Source: Streptomyces sp. NRRL S-646 (GTDB lineage: Bacteria; Actinomycetota; Actinomycetes; Streptomycetales; Streptomycetaceae). From it: DNA of 64,000 nt. Below are positions 50,453 through 58,937 of the stretch, piece after piece. The stretch lies in the NCBI RefSeq assembly GCF_000720765.1, contig NZ_JODC01000002.1:62001-126000 (forward strand). The letters run 5' to 3'. Each line of letters opens with the position of its first letter. Position 1 is the stretch's first letter. The notes beneath the pieces were generated by a model. It was given only the letters and a program-made list of their open reading frames with translations. It ran no database searches and was not told where the DNA came from. A program made the position numbers and the translations under genes.

Positions 50453-52837
50453 GTGGTGACTCCGGTGAACCCCCCTCCTCTCGACCGCACTTCGCCACCG
50501 CAGCGCACGACGTCCGGGCTTCCCGAGGGCGTCCGCGTACGGGTCCTGCACGCCGTCTACGGTGATCCGCGCGCCGCCGCCGAACTCGTACCGCTGCTGA
50601 CCGAGCGTCAGTCGGCGGGCCTCGACCCGCTCCCCACGGAACCGTCCGCGCTCGCCCCCGGCCTGCTGCGTGCGCACCGCGCGGAGATCCAGGCCCTCCC
50701 GGACGACACCCGCCTGCTCCTGCTGCTCGCGGCGGCGGACCAGTACCCGGTCGCCACCCACGCCTTCCTGCGCGCCGTCGCGGCCGTCGGCCTGGGCACC
50801 CGCCCGCTGGAAGCCGCCGAGGCGGCCGGGATCGCGCAGTCGGGAGCGGGCGGCGTGGTCTTCCGGGACGCCTGGACGAGGATCGCGGCGTACGAGACGG
50901 GTTCCCCGGCGGACCGCCGCGACGTCCACCGCCTGCTGGCGCGCGTCCTGCACGGCGCCGGTGAAACACCCCGCCGCTCCTGGCACCGGGGCGCGGGCGC
51001 CCTCGGCCCGAGCGCCCGCCTGGCGGCGGAACTGCGCACCGCAGCGGAACAGGCCCGCGCCGCGGGCCAACTCACCCTGGCCCGAGCCCTGTTGGAACGC
51101 GCCGCCACCCTCAGCCCCACCCCGTCCGAGCAGTCCCGCCTCCGGGCCCGCGCCGCCACGGCCGCCTGGCACTCGGGCGACGCGGACCGCGCCCGCCGAC
51201 TGGCGGCCACTGCCACCCCTGACGACGGACTGACGGGCCTGTTCGCACTCCGCGCGGGGAACGCGACGGAGGCCTTCGACGCGTTGCTGACGGCGGTTGT
51301 TCAGGGAGGTGACAGGGAGGACGTTCAGGGGAGTTCCCCAACGGGAGGGAATGGTTCCGTACGCGCTCGGCGGGAGCTGCGAGGCGCTGGTGCGGGTAAC
51401 GGCTTGCGGGACCGGGAGGGCGGGGGAGTGCCGGGCCCTTCAGAAGCACCGGGCGGCGCGGGAGCCGTTCGCGGTCGTCCGGTCCCTGGCGCCTCTGCCC
51501 GAGCCACCGCGGCCCCGGCGGCCTCCGCGCCCGCTCCCCACCTCCTCGCCCGCGCCACCGAAGCCGCCATCTACACCGGTGACCTGCGTCGCTGCCGGGA
51601 GGCTGCCGTGCTGGCGGGGCGGCTGGGGATCGGGGTGCCCGGCACGTTGGGCGGGCTCGTCGCCGCTTTTGAGGGGCGGTACGAGGATGCGAGAGGACTG
51701 CTGGAGGCGGCGGCCGGGCGGTGCGGGCCGGGAGGCGACCCCACGCTGCTGGTGCACGCCGGTATCGCCGCGTTGATGCTCGGTGACCACACCCGGGCCG
51801 CCACCGCCACCGTCCGGGCGGCCGCCTCGGCCCGGGCGCGGGGCGCGACCGCCACCGTGGCACAGGCGCTGGAGTTCCGCGCCTACGCCGACTTCTGGAC
51901 CGGGCGCCCGCAGGCCGGCGCGGCCACCGCCACGGACGCCCTGCGGCAGGCGTACGCCACCGGACAGGACAACGGAGCCTGCCATCTGCAGGCCGCCCTC
52001 GCCATGTTCGCGGCGGTCACCGGCGACGCAGCCACCTGCCGCGAACGTGCCGCAACCGCACGGTCCTACGCCCTCGCCCGTGGCCTCGGCCTGCCCGCCG
52101 CGCTCGCCCAGTGGGCGCTCGCCTTCCTCGACCTCGCCGAAGGCCGCTTCGCGGGAGCTGCGGCCCGGCTGCGCGCCCTCGCCGGCTTCGGCCCGGGCCA
52201 CGGCCATCGCGCCATCCGCCACCTGGCCACCCCGCACTACGTCGAGGCCGCCGTACGGACCGGCGACACCCGCGTCGCCCGGGCGGCACACGCCGACTAC
52301 CACCGCTGGGCGAGTGCCGTGCGCAGCGCCGACGACCTGGCCCTCAGTGCGCGCTGCCGCGCCCTGCTCGCGCCCGGCGCCGAGGCCGTCGAGCACTACC
52401 GCACGGCACTCGACCTGCACGCGCGGGGCGACCGCGACTTCGAACGTGCCCGCACGGAGCTGCTGTTCGGCAGCGCGCTGCGCCGGCTGCGCCGCCGCAC
52501 GGAGGCCCGCGACCGGCTGTACAGCGCCGTGGAGGCGTTCGAGTACTTCGGTGCTCCGCACTGCGCGACGCAGGCCCGCGCCGAACTCCGCGCGCTGGGC
52601 GCTCCGGCCGCCCCCGCCCCCGCCCGCAGCGACGACCCCGTCACGCGCCTGACGGCCCAGCAGCTGCTGATCGCCCGGATGGCCGCCGACGGCGCCACCA
52701 ACCGCGAGATCGCCGCCCGCCTCGCCCTGAGCCCCCGTACGATCGACCACCATCTGCGTGGCGTGTTCAGCCGGTTGGACATCCGCTCACGGATCGACCT
52801 GGTACGGCTGCTCGGCGACGGCGGACATGCGCAATGA
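50453..52837 (+). CDS. large LuxR-type regulator lacking the N-terminal ATPase
   Basis: This 794-residue protein ends in a LuxR HTH ('LTAQQLLIARMAADGATNREIAARLALSPRTIDHHLRGVFSRLDI') and has long TPR-like helical repeats. Its N-terminus ('DPRAAAELVPLLTERQSAGLDPLPTEPSALAPGLLRAHRAEIQALP') corresponds to the region after the P-loop NTPase of LAL/MalT-like regulators; the about 250-residue ATPase itself is absent. Residues about 282-362 are a Gly/Arg/Pro/Ala-rich low-complexity segment with weak codon bias. The start is one of two adjacent GTG codons at 50453. Target genes are unknown. Confidence 0.85.
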   Translation: MVTPVNPPPLDRTSPPQRTTSGLPEGVRVRVLHAVYGDPRAAAELVPLLTERQSAGLDPLPTEPSALAPGLLRAHRAEIQALPDDTRLLLLLAAADQYPVATHAFLRAVAAVGLGTRPLEAAEAAGIAQSGAGGVVFRDAWTRIAAYETGSPADRRDVHRLLARVLHGAGETPRRSWHRGAGALGPSARLAAELRTAAEQARAAGQLTLARALLERAATLSPTPSEQSRLRARAATAAWHSGDADRARRLAATATPDDGLTGLFALRAGNATEAFDALLTAVVQGGDREDVQGSSPTGGNGSVRARRELRGAGAGNGLRDREGGGVPGPSEAPGGAGAVRGRPVPGASARATAAPAASAPAPHLLARATEAAIYTGDLRRCREAAVLAGRLGIGVPGTLGGLVAAFEGRYEDARGLLEAAAGRCGPGGDPTLLVHAGIAALMLGDHTRAATATVRAAASARARGATATVAQALEFRAYADFWTGRPQAGAATATDALRQAYATGQDNGACHLQAALAMFAAVTGDAATCRERAATARSYALARGLGLPAALAQWALAFLDLAEGRFAGAAARLRALAGFGPGHGHRAIRHLATPHYVEAAVRTGDTRVARAAHADYHRWASAVRSADDLALSARCRALLAPGAEAVEHYRTALDLHARGDRDFERARTELLFGSALRRLRRRTEARDRLYSAVEAFEYFGAPHCATQARAELRALGAPAAPAPARSDDPVTRLTAQQLLIARMAADGATNREIAARLALSPRTIDHHLRGVFSRLDIRSRIDLVRLLGDGGHAQ

Positions 52838-52861
52838 CATGGTGCCGGGCGCTCGACCGGC

Positions 52862-53697
52862 GACGCAGCGGATGTCCGGATGGCGCGGTGAAGCGCCCGT
52901 CAGGACATGCGAGGTCTCGGGGCGGCCGCCGCGCAGGTGGACGTCGAGGAAGGCCCGCACGGTCGCCCGTACGCCCGCCACCGCCGCGCCGGCTGGGATC
53001 ATGCAGACCCGCAGGGGCAGCCCGGGGCGAGCCGCAGACAGCGCCGCCAGCCGGGCAGGTTCTCCCAGAACACCCCGGGGACTCGTCCTTGTTCAGGCTG
53101 TCGTGGACCGCCGTGTCCATCGGCAGGAACGGCCGGTCGAGCCCGCGCTGACGGGCCGGCCCGTACAAGGCGCCGTCCAGGTCGACACCGGCCCGCACCC
53201 GCGAATCCAGGTCCATGACGGCCGCTGCCGCCGCGCCGCCCCGCGTCGGGATTGCCGCCCCTGTTCCGCACGGCCAGGCAGTCCAGCACGAAACGCAGGT
53301 CGGCGGCGCGCACCGCGACCGCTCTGCGCCTGACGTCGTCGTCGCCGCCGGGCCGGGAGAGCACCACGCGGCCGTCGGGGAACTCCACCTCCGCCCCGGG
53401 CCGGCGCGGAGTCCGTCGCGGGCAGCGCGAAGGCGTCCAGCGTGCCCCCGCAGTGCGCGCCTTCAGCGCACGCTCGGCGCCCCCGGCAGCCATGGCAGCA
53501 TCGCGTGGCCGTACACCTTTGCCGCTGGACAGGTCGGGTCCGGTCGGCCCGGCGAGGTGGAGAGGAATGGAGCCGGCGGCCGGCGAAGGTGCCTGCCCGG
53601 GCGCGGCGACCGCGGCAGGGGATGGTGCGGTGCGGGCGGCAAGTGTTCCGAGGCCACCGGCCAGCAGGACACGGCGAGTTGGGCGAAGGGGAGGCAT
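52862..53697 (-). pseudogene. PAF-acetylhydrolase/lipase-like gene, heavily decayed
   Basis: The segments, in order on the minus strand, are a twin-Arg or Sec signal ('RRVLLAGGLGTLAA') from ATG 53697, 'VEFPDGRVVLSRPGG', 'AVRAADLRFVLDCLAVRNRG', then in another frame 'MDLDSRVRAGVDLDGALYG' and 'RPFLPMDTAVHDSLNKDESPG', then 'VFWENLPGWRRCLRLA' back in the first frame, and finally 'AGVRATVRAFLDVHLRGG' in a third. These match secreted platelet-activating-factor acetylhydrolase-like esterases. The nucleophile elbow (GHSxGG) has been lost: 'NPDAG' runs straight into the 'GGAAAAAVMDLD' equivalent. At least three frame changes and one deletion make it non-functional. Confidence 0.8.
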
Positions 53698-54023
53698 TGC
53701 GCTCCTTCCACGGCCGGGCACGCAGCGTCGTGGAAGGCACCCTTGCCCAGCGTGCTCACCGGCAAGTCCCATGCCCTGTAGGTGACTTGCCCCGACCGGC
53801 CGCACGGTGGGCCGCTCCGCGCCGGCCCGCCCGTCCCGCAGTCGTGCCCTCCGCCGCACCCGCGGCCCGAGTGTCGAAGGTTCATCCGAATGGCGGATAC
53901 CGGGTCAATTGTCATGATTTCAATACAGGCTGTAGCTATCTCCGCGAAATACGCTGCCCTTCGCGAGCGTGTGGACACGCCGCGTCACGACGGTTCACTC
54001 GAGGAACGACGAAGGGCGTCGAC
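53698..54023. other. 326-bp spacer upstream of the PQQ-dehydrogenase gene
   Basis: No gene is visible. The half nearest the dehydrogenase is more AT-rich than its surroundings and holds a likely promoter (53909-53938). A GAAGGG ribosome-binding site precedes the ATG at 54024. Confidence 0.5.
53909..53938 (+). promoter_or_regulatory. probable promoter of the PQQ-dehydrogenase/pqq operon
   Basis: TTGTCA (53909-53914) and TAGCTA (53933-53938) are separated by 18 bp in an AT-rich stretch about 85 bp upstream of the start. It is the best sigma70-like match before the operon. Confidence 0.4.
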
Positions 54024-55160
54024 ATGACAGACCCAGGCCGCGCAGTGCGGCGTCCATCCCGGATCGTTCTGGGCTCGCTCGCCGCTGCCGCCGCCCTGCT
54101 GGCGGCCGGTCTGCCGCAGTCGGCGCCCGCCGCCGCGGCGCCGTCCACCTTCGCGGTCACGGCTGCCGCCGCGGACGGAGGTGCTCCGACGGACGACGTC
54201 AGCACGCTCTCCACGGGATGGCAGACGCCCTGGGAGATCAAGTTCATGCCGGACGGACGCTCGGCGCTGGTCACCGAGCGGCTCACCTACCAGGTCTACC
54301 GCCTCGACCGAGACGGGAGCAGGACACTGGTCGGCGAGGTGCCGAACACGGTCCCCGAACCCTATGACGACGGCCCCGGCGGCCTGTTGGGTGTCGCTCC
54401 CTCCCCGACCTGGAACGGCACGACCGACAAGCAGGTGTTCTTCGTGCACACCACGAGGACCCGGACCCAGGTCGTCAGAATGGACTACGACGGCAGGTCG
54501 CTCTCGAACTACAAGCTGGTGCTCGGCGGAATCAAGCGGGTCGGCAACCACAACGGCGGCCAGATCGCCTTCGGCCCCGACGGCTACCTCTACGTCTCCA
54601 CCGGCGACGCCTACCAGCCGAAGCTCGCGCAGGACAAGAAGTCACTCAACGGAAAGATCCTCCGCATCACCAGGACCGGCGCCGCGGCCCCCGGCAACCC
54701 CTTCGGCACCCGCGTCTACAGTTACGGCCACCGCAACCCGGAGGGCCTGGCCTGGGACCGCAACGGCCGGCTGTGGGAGACGGAGGTCGGCGATCAGACC
54801 TGGGACGAGGTCAACCTGATCAAGCCGGGCGCCAATTACGGCTTTCCCGCCTGTGAGGGCGGCTGCGACGTCAAGGGCATGACCACCCCGAGGGTCGTGT
54901 TCCACCCGGAGTGGGGCGTGCCCGCCCAACTCGCCATCGTGGACAACGTCATCTACGTGACGTCACTGCGCGGCAAGCGGCTGTGGCGCATCCCGATCGA
55001 CGGGGACAGCGAGTTCACCGGCACGCCGGTCGACTTCTACCCCGGCCGGTTCGGTCGCCTGCGCGCCATTGCCAAGGTGCCCGGCGCGGACGAACTCTGG
55101 GTGGGCACCAGCGATCTCGGATACGGCAAGGACAAGATCCTCCGCGTCTCCCTCAAGTGA
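54024..55160 (+). CDS. secreted PQQ-dependent sugar dehydrogenase
   Basis: This 378-residue protein has a Sec-type signal peptide ('RIVLGSLAAAAALLAAGLPQ', cleavage near AAAA-PS) and a six-bladed beta-propeller GSDH domain. Visible are 'LSTGWQTPWEIKFMPDGRSALVTER' (first blade, with the W-E/D element), 'IKRVGNHNGGQIAFGPDGYLYVSTGD' (HNGG-I-x-FGPDG, the PQQ/Ca site), 'SYGHRNPEGLAWDRNGRLWETEVG' (GHRNxQ/EGL) and 'DEVNLIKPGANYGFP'. These are the hallmarks of soluble aldose dehydrogenases (Asd/sGDH). It directly precedes pqqA, so cofactor and apoenzyme are probably made together. Confidence 0.93.
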   Translation: MTDPGRAVRRPSRIVLGSLAAAAALLAAGLPQSAPAAAAPSTFAVTAAAADGGAPTDDVSTLSTGWQTPWEIKFMPDGRSALVTERLTYQVYRLDRDGSRTLVGEVPNTVPEPYDDGPGGLLGVAPSPTWNGTTDKQVFFVHTTRTRTQVVRMDYDGRSLSNYKLVLGGIKRVGNHNGGQIAFGPDGYLYVSTGDAYQPKLAQDKKSLNGKILRITRTGAAAPGNPFGTRVYSYGHRNPEGLAWDRNGRLWETEVGDQTWDEVNLIKPGANYGFPACEGGCDVKGMTTPRVVFHPEWGVPAQLAIVDNVIYVTSLRGKRLWRIPIDGDSEFTGTPVDFYPGRFGRLRAIAKVPGADELWVGTSDLGYGKDKILRVSLK

Positions 55161-55206
55161 CCCCCCCTGCACACACCGAAATCCCACCGGAGAGGACGTA
55201 CCACCC

Positions 55207-55347
55207 ATGAACGAAGCCACGGAGCAGCTCAAGCCGGTCGAGCAGATCGCCTCGCAGGAGACGGACGGGGCCACCTGGCAGACGCCCGGCTACGAGGTCG
55301 TCGACACCGCGCTCGAGGTCACCGCCTACTCCCTCAGCTCCCGCTAG
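55207..55347 (+). CDS. pqqA: PQQ precursor peptide
   Basis: This 46-residue peptide is the ribosomal precursor of pyrroloquinoline quinone. The core near the C-terminus has Glu37 and Tyr41 in the E-x3-Y arrangement ('LEVTAYSLSSR'), which PqqE links by a C-C bond. Residues 1-30 act as the leader bound by PqqD and include 'WQTPGYE', as in other PqqA. It is longer than the 23-30 residues common in proteobacteria. GGAGAGGA lies upstream, and pqqB starts 8 bp after its stop. Confidence 0.93.
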   Translation: MNEATEQLKPVEQIASQETDGATWQTPGYEVVDTALEVTAYSLSSR

Positions 55348-55355
55348 CCGACGCC

Positions 55356-56255
55356 ATGCTGCTGCTGGTACTCGGCACTGCCGCCGGCGGCGGCATCCCC
55401 CAGTGGAACTGCGCGTGCTCCGGATGCGCCGGGGCACGCGCCCACCCGGGCCGACGCCGCCGTCACGCCTCCCTCGCCGTACGGACCGACGACGGCCGCT
55501 GGTACATCGTCAACGCGACCCCCGACATCGGCGACCAGATCGAAGCCCGGCCGGAACTCCACCCCGGGCCCGGCTCCCGGCAGACGCCACTCGCCGGACT
55601 GGTCCTCACCGACGCCGAACTCGACCACACCCTGGGCATCGCACGGCTGCGCGAGGCCGACGGCCTCCAGGTGCTCGCCACGGCCCCGGTCCGGCGCGCG
55701 CTCCTGGACCGCCTGCACCTCGGCGACGTACTGGCGCCGTACACCTCCCTCACCTGGCGGGAGTTGCCGTCGCGCGGCGCCGAACCTCTGGACCGCGGCG
55801 CGTCGGGCCTGCAGATCAGCGGTATCCCGGTGTCGGGCAAGCGCCCGCGGTACGCCGCCGACGCCCCGGACGACGACGCATGGGTCGTGGCGCTGCGCCT
55901 GTACGACCCTGCCTCCGGCGCCACCGCGCTCTACGCACCCGCCCTCGCCGCCTGGCCCGACCGCTTCCAGCAGGCTGCCGCCGAGGCCGACTGCGTCATC
56001 GTGGACGGCACCTTCTGGGACGACGAGGAGCCCCGCAGCACGGGCATCTCCGAACGCACCGCCACCGGCATGGGCCATCTGCCCATCGAGGGACCGGACG
56101 GAACCGCCGAACGCCTGGCCCGTCTCTCCGCCCGGTGCCTCTACACCCACCTCAACAACACCAACCCCCTCGTCGACCCGGCCGTGCCCCAGCACAAGCG
56201 GCTCGCACGGCTGGGCCTCGAGGTGGCGTACGACGGGATGGTGATCGACCTATGA
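55356..56255 (+). CDS. pqqB: PQQ biosynthesis protein B (metallo-beta-lactamase fold hydroxylase)
   Basis: This 299-residue protein starts 'LLVLGTAAGGGIPQWNCACSGC', containing the PqqB structural zinc motif C-x-C-x2-C, and continues with the metallo-beta-lactamase fold ('LTDAELDHTLGI', D-x2-H as the H-x-H-x-D-H equivalent). In other bacteria PqqB is a non-heme iron hydroxylase acting on the Tyr of the processed Glu-Tyr intermediate. It overlaps pqqC by ATGA. Confidence 0.95.
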   Translation: MLLLVLGTAAGGGIPQWNCACSGCAGARAHPGRRRRHASLAVRTDDGRWYIVNATPDIGDQIEARPELHPGPGSRQTPLAGLVLTDAELDHTLGIARLREADGLQVLATAPVRRALLDRLHLGDVLAPYTSLTWRELPSRGAEPLDRGASGLQISGIPVSGKRPRYAADAPDDDAWVVALRLYDPASGATALYAPALAAWPDRFQQAAAEADCVIVDGTFWDDEEPRSTGISERTATGMGHLPIEGPDGTAERLARLSARCLYTHLNNTNPLVDPAVPQHKRLARLGLEVAYDGMVIDL

Positions 56256-57004
56256 GCACGACAGCACTGAATACGACCGTACTGAACACGGCACCCGACC
56301 CGCTCGCCGAGCCCTGGCGCCCCGCGGAGTTCGAGGCACGACTGCGTGCGGTGGGGGAGGAGCGGTACCACGACAGCCACCCCTTCAACCTCCGTATGCA
56401 CAGCGGCGATCTCAGCCAGGACGAGCTGCGCCGCTGGATCGTCAACCGCTTCCACTACCAGCGCCACATCCCCGTCAAGGACGCCCTGATCACGGCCAAG
56501 CTGGACACCCCGGTGCTGCGCCGGATGTGGCTGCGCCGCATCCAGGACCACGACGGGCAGCAGGACCGCGAGGGCGGCCTCGACCGGTGGCTGCGGCTCG
56601 GCGAGGCGGCCGGCCTGCCCCAGGACACGCTGCTCGCCGGCGACGGCGTGCTGCCGGGCGTTCGGCTGGCGGTCGACGGCTACGTCAACTTCTGCCGACT
56701 GCGCACGTCCCTCGAAGCCGTCGCCGCGTCACTGACCGAACTGTCCGCCCCGGATCTGATGCGCACCCGCATCGAGGCCTTCCAGCGCCACTACCGGTGG
56801 ATCGAACCCCAGGGCCTCGCCTACTTCCGCACCCGGGTCTCCCAGGGACGGCGCGACAGCCGCGAGGCACTCGACCTGGTGCTCGGCTGGGCCCGCACCC
56901 GGGACGACCAGGAACGGGCCCTGGCAGCGCTGCGCTTCAAGTGCGATGTCCTGTGGTCGCTGCTGGACGCCGTGGACCAGGCGGGCCGCCGGGAGCAGGG
57001 GTGA
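56252..57004 (+). CDS. pqqC: pyrroloquinoline-quinone synthase
   Basis: This 250-residue all-helical enzyme catalyses the last step, the ring closure and eight-electron oxidation of AHQQ to PQQ without a metal cofactor. Conserved active-site segments are 'GEERYHDSHPFNLRMHSG' (H and R ligands), 'WIVNRFHYQRHIPVKDA', 'IQDHDG' and 'GYVNFCRLRTSLEAVA' followed by 'ALRFKCDVLWSLLDAVD'. The ATG overlaps the pqqB stop, and its own stop overlaps pqqD by GTGA. Confidence 0.96.
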   Translation: MSTTALNTTVLNTAPDPLAEPWRPAEFEARLRAVGEERYHDSHPFNLRMHSGDLSQDELRRWIVNRFHYQRHIPVKDALITAKLDTPVLRRMWLRRIQDHDGQQDREGGLDRWLRLGEAAGLPQDTLLAGDGVLPGVRLAVDGYVNFCRLRTSLEAVAASLTELSAPDLMRTRIEAFQRHYRWIEPQGLAYFRTRVSQGRRDSREALDLVLGWARTRDDQERALAALRFKCDVLWSLLDAVDQAGRREQG

Positions 57005-57273
57005 GGGCGACGTCGGTGACCGACTGGCGGCCCGTACCGGCGCCCGCCGTCCTCCTGCGGCACGACCACACCCGGGACACGGACCTGCTGCTCCTTCCCG
57101 AACGTGTCGTCGTGCTGCAGGGCGGGGCCGGTACGGTCGTCGCCCTGTGCGACGGCGCCCGCAGCGTGCGCGACATCGTCGACGAACTGTCCGAACGCTT
57201 CCCGGGCGCCCCCGTGGCCACCGACGTCCCTCCCTTCCTCGAACGGCTGCGCAAGGAGGGCTGGCTGCGATGA
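57001..57273 (+). CDS. pqqD: PQQ biosynthesis chaperone
   Basis: This 90-residue winged-helix-like RiPP recognition element binds PqqA and delivers it to PqqE. Features are 'LLLLPERVVVLQGGAGTVVALCDGARSVRDIVDELSERFPG' (the conserved beta-hairpin and helix) and 'PPFLERLRKEGWLR' at the end. The GTG start overlaps the pqqC stop, and its last base pairs overlap pqqE by ATGA. Confidence 0.95.
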   Translation: MRATSVTDWRPVPAPAVLLRHDHTRDTDLLLLPERVVVLQGGAGTVVALCDGARSVRDIVDELSERFPGAPVATDVPPFLERLRKEGWLR

Positions 57274-58415
57274 CCCTCACCGATCCGACCGCGCCCGCCC
57301 CTCCGGCGTCCGCGCCCGCCCGGCCCTGGGCACTGCTGGCCGAACTCACCCACGCCTGCCCGCTGCACTGCGGGTACTGCTCCAACCCGCTGGAGCTGAC
57401 GCGGCGTTCGCGCGAGCTGACCGCCGGGCAGTGGACGGACGTGATGCGTCAGGCGGGCGAGTTCGGCGTGGTCCACACCCATCTCTCGGGCGGTGAGCCG
57501 CTGCTGCGCCGGGACCTGGAGCAGGTCGTTGCCGCGGCCGAGGCCGCCGGGATCTATACACAGCTGGTCACCAGCGGTGTGGGCCTGGACCGGGAGCGGC
57601 TTTCCGCGCTCACCGTCGCCGGGCTGCGCAGCGTCCAGCTGTCCGTCCAGCATGCCGACCCGCGCGCCTCGGACCGGATCGCCGGACGCCGTTCGTTCGG
57701 CGAGAAGGAACGGGTCGCCGCACTCGTACGGGCCGCAGGCCTGCCCCTGGGCCTCAACGTCGTCCTTCACCACGAGAACCTCGACGCGGTCGACGCCGTC
57801 GTCGAACTGGGCCTGTCCTGGGGCGTGGACCGCATCGAACTGGCCAACGCGCAGTTCTACGGCTGGGGTCTGCTCAACCGCGCCGCCCTGCTCGCCACCC
57901 GCGACCAGCTCGCCCGGGCACGGGACGCCGTCGAGCGGTGGCGGGAGCGGCTCACGCCGGACGGCCCGGAGCTGGTCTGGGTCGTCCCCGACTACTTCGA
58001 CGGTGTGGCCAAGCCGTGCATGGGCGGCTGGGGAGCGATCTCGCTCACCGTCGCCCCGGACGGCACCGTCCTGCCCTGCCCGGCCGCGGCCTCACTGCCG
58101 GACCTGGACCCGCCGAACATCCGCGACCATCCGCTGGCCTGGATCTGGGACCACTCCCCGGCTTTCAGCCGCTACCGCGGCACCGACTGGATGGCCGACC
58201 CCTGCCGCAGCTGTTCCCGCCGCGAGGAGGACTTCGGCGGCTGCCGCTGCCAGGCGTACGCCCTCACGGGCAACGCAGCCCGCACGGACCCCGCCTGCCG
58301 GCTCTCCCCCGACCACGCACTCATCCGGGCACTGGCCGACGACAGCACGGACGGGCGACCGGCGATCAGGCGGCGGGTACCGGGCCGGCCCGGGAAAGTG
58401 CGGAAGCTGCCCTGA
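57270..58415 (+). CDS. pqqE: radical SAM PqqA peptide cyclase
   Basis: This 381-residue radical-SAM/SPASM protein forms the Glu-Tyr C-C crosslink in PqqA. The SAM cluster ligands are Cys30, Cys34 and Cys37 ('CPLHCGYC'). 'THLSGGEPLLRRDL' is the GGEP SAM-binding motif. The SPASM part has 'KPCMGGWGAISLTVAPDGTVLPC' and 'PCRSCSRREEDFGGCRCQAY', which supply the auxiliary iron-sulfur clusters. The C-terminal tail is basic. It is the last gene of the operon. The protease pqqF is not adjacent, and a general peptidase may trim the product. Confidence 0.96.
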   Translation: MTLTDPTAPAPPASAPARPWALLAELTHACPLHCGYCSNPLELTRRSRELTAGQWTDVMRQAGEFGVVHTHLSGGEPLLRRDLEQVVAAAEAAGIYTQLVTSGVGLDRERLSALTVAGLRSVQLSVQHADPRASDRIAGRRSFGEKERVAALVRAAGLPLGLNVVLHHENLDAVDAVVELGLSWGVDRIELANAQFYGWGLLNRAALLATRDQLARARDAVERWRERLTPDGPELVWVVPDYFDGVAKPCMGGWGAISLTVAPDGTVLPCPAAASLPDLDPPNIRDHPLAWIWDHSPAFSRYRGTDWMADPCRSCSRREEDFGGCRCQAYALTGNAARTDPACRLSPDHALIRALADDSTDGRPAIRRRVPGRPGKVRKLP

Positions 58416-58450
58416 TCGCGGCGTGAGACCTCGCCGACTACGTTGGCTCC

Positions 58451-58920
58451 ATGTACTCGGCACAGGTCTCACGGCACGTGCAAGCCCCGCCTTCGGCGGT
58501 CTACCGGACTCTGCTGGACGCGGACGCGATCGCCCGATGGCGCGTACCGGACGGCATGAGCAGCCACGTCCATGAATTCGACGCGCGCGAAGGCGGGCGG
58601 TTCCGCGTCTCGCTCACCTACGACGCACCGGTCGGCACCGGCAAGTCGGCCGCGCACACCGACACCTACCACGGCCACTTCGCGAAGCTCGTACCGGACG
58701 AGCAGGTAGTCGAGGTGCTCGAGTTCGAGACCGCGGATCCCGCGCTGCGGGGCACGATGACGATGACCACCACGCTCACCGCGGCGGACGGAGGCACCGA
58801 CGTCCTCGTCGTGCACGAGGGGATCCCGACGCCGTGCCGGCCGCAGACAACGAGACCGGCACGCGCATGGCCCTGGCGAACCTCGCCCGCCTCGTCGAGG
58901 CGAACGAGCACTCCGGCTGA
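58451..58920 (+). pseudogene. SRPBCC/AHSA1-family protein with a one-base deletion near the end
   Basis: From ATG 58451 the frame encodes a normal AHSA1-like SRPBCC protein ('HVQAPPSAVYRTLLDADAIARWRVP', 'FEMR-type' strands, 'GGTDVLVVHEGIP') for about 126 residues. At 58825-58827 only CCC remains where CCCC is needed. Restoring one C gives '(D)AVPAADNETGTRMALANL' and 'ARLVEANEHSG' with a proper TGA at 58918-58920, a total of 156 residues. As written, the frame runs on into unrelated sequence. A real frameshift or an error in a C run are both possible. Confidence 0.75.
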
Positions 58921-58937
58921 TCACCCGGACTGCGCGC

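Noticed and set aside
51297..51776. Alternative frame in the low-complexity part of the large LuxR gene, possible frameshift
   Set aside because: The main frame is open through the whole gene and regains TPR-like helices afterwards; the alternative frame has no homology, so no frameshift is claimed.
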